Assembly: GCA_002315595.1 (NCBI GenBank)
Contig: DCHG01000035.1
Span: forward strand, 1-30,151
Direction of reading: 5' to 3'
DNA length: 30,151 nucleotides
Source of the DNA: Clostridiales bacterium UBA1758
Lineage (GTDB): Bacteria; Bacillota; Clostridia; Oscillospirales; UBA1758
Shown: positions 30,129-30,151 of the stretch, one piece after another
Position numbering within the stretch: position 1 is the stretch's first letter
How the letters are laid out: each line of letters opens with the position of its first letter
Translations under genes and position numbers: made by a program
The notes under the pieces: model-generated
What the model was told of the DNA's origin: nothing
What the model saw: only the letters and a program-made list of their open reading frames with translations
Databases searched by the model: none

Positions 30129-30151
30129 GCCCCGGTAGCTCAGCTGGATAG
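30129..30151 (+). tRNA. tRNA gene, 5' part only (cut by the window edge)
   Basis: The last 23 bases read GCCCCGG-TA-GCTC-AGCTGGATAG. This is a 7-base acceptor arm, the conserved T8-A9, the D-stem GCTC, and a D-loop with A14 and GG. The anticodon lies outside the window. The 5' half resembles arginine tRNAs of Firmicutes from memory, but the identity is not provable here. Confidence 0.88.

Overview
The window reads as a chromosomal segment of a low-to-mid-GC Firmicute, most likely an anaerobic gut-type member of the class Clostridia. The reasons are AGGAGG-type ribosome sites, housekeeping promoters of the TTGACA-17-TATAAT type, lipoproteins with classical lipoboxes, a rubredoxin, a KDPG aldolase fused to a VOC domain (a fusion I recall from Clostridia), and a pth-mfd-parvulin neighbourhood. 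This is inference from gene content; there is no rRNA to confirm it. Gene density is high. I see no phage, transposon, plasmid or CRISPR signature.

Layout. (1) 1-5391, plus strand: a tight shikimate operon aroB-aroA-aroC-chorismate mutase-aroE/aroK fusion-aroQ, closed by a strong bidirectional terminator. It carries every step from DAHP to chorismate plus the first step toward Phe/Tyr; only DAHP synthase is absent from the window. (2) 5538-8936, minus: one large secreted protein of unknown function with two C-terminal repeats. (3) 8955-9480: a 526-base gap with a GCCGT pentanucleotide tandem repeat. (4) 9481-14312, minus: a complete branched-chain amino acid type ABC importer (livK, livH, livM, livG, livF) with hairpins between livK and livH, preceded by a small cysteine-containing membrane protein and a terminator-like hairpin. 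(5) 14998-21529, plus: gpsA, pth, mfd and a lipoprotein parvulin foldase with a very acidic tail. (6) 21612-27414, minus: a sugar-acid/glycoside operon with a DgoD-type dehydratase, an ApbE lipoprotein, a GH78-like glycosidase, a nitroreductase and a KDPG/KHG aldolase-VOC fusion. (7) 27510-30151: a GNAT acetyltransferase, a small membrane protein, trmO, birA (ligase only), a rubredoxin, and the first 23 bases of a tRNA gene with its promoter.

How parts work together. The aro genes form one co-translated pathway unit, with several ATGA-type overlaps. The liv genes form one importer whose binding protein is first in the operon and separated from the membrane parts by RNA hairpins, which would fit unequal expression. 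The dgoD-to-eda operon looks like a route from a glycoside or sugar acid to pyruvate plus an aldehyde, but no sugar kinase or transporter is visible. The ApbE and nitroreductase genes inside it are an unexplained flavin-related pairing.

The least explained items are the secreted 1132-residue protein, the mixed dehydratase/ApbE/GH78/nitroreductase/aldolase operon, the liv leader and intercistronic RNA structures, and several palindromes that overlap well-formed promoters. I did not find clear evidence of a wholly new defence or mobile system.
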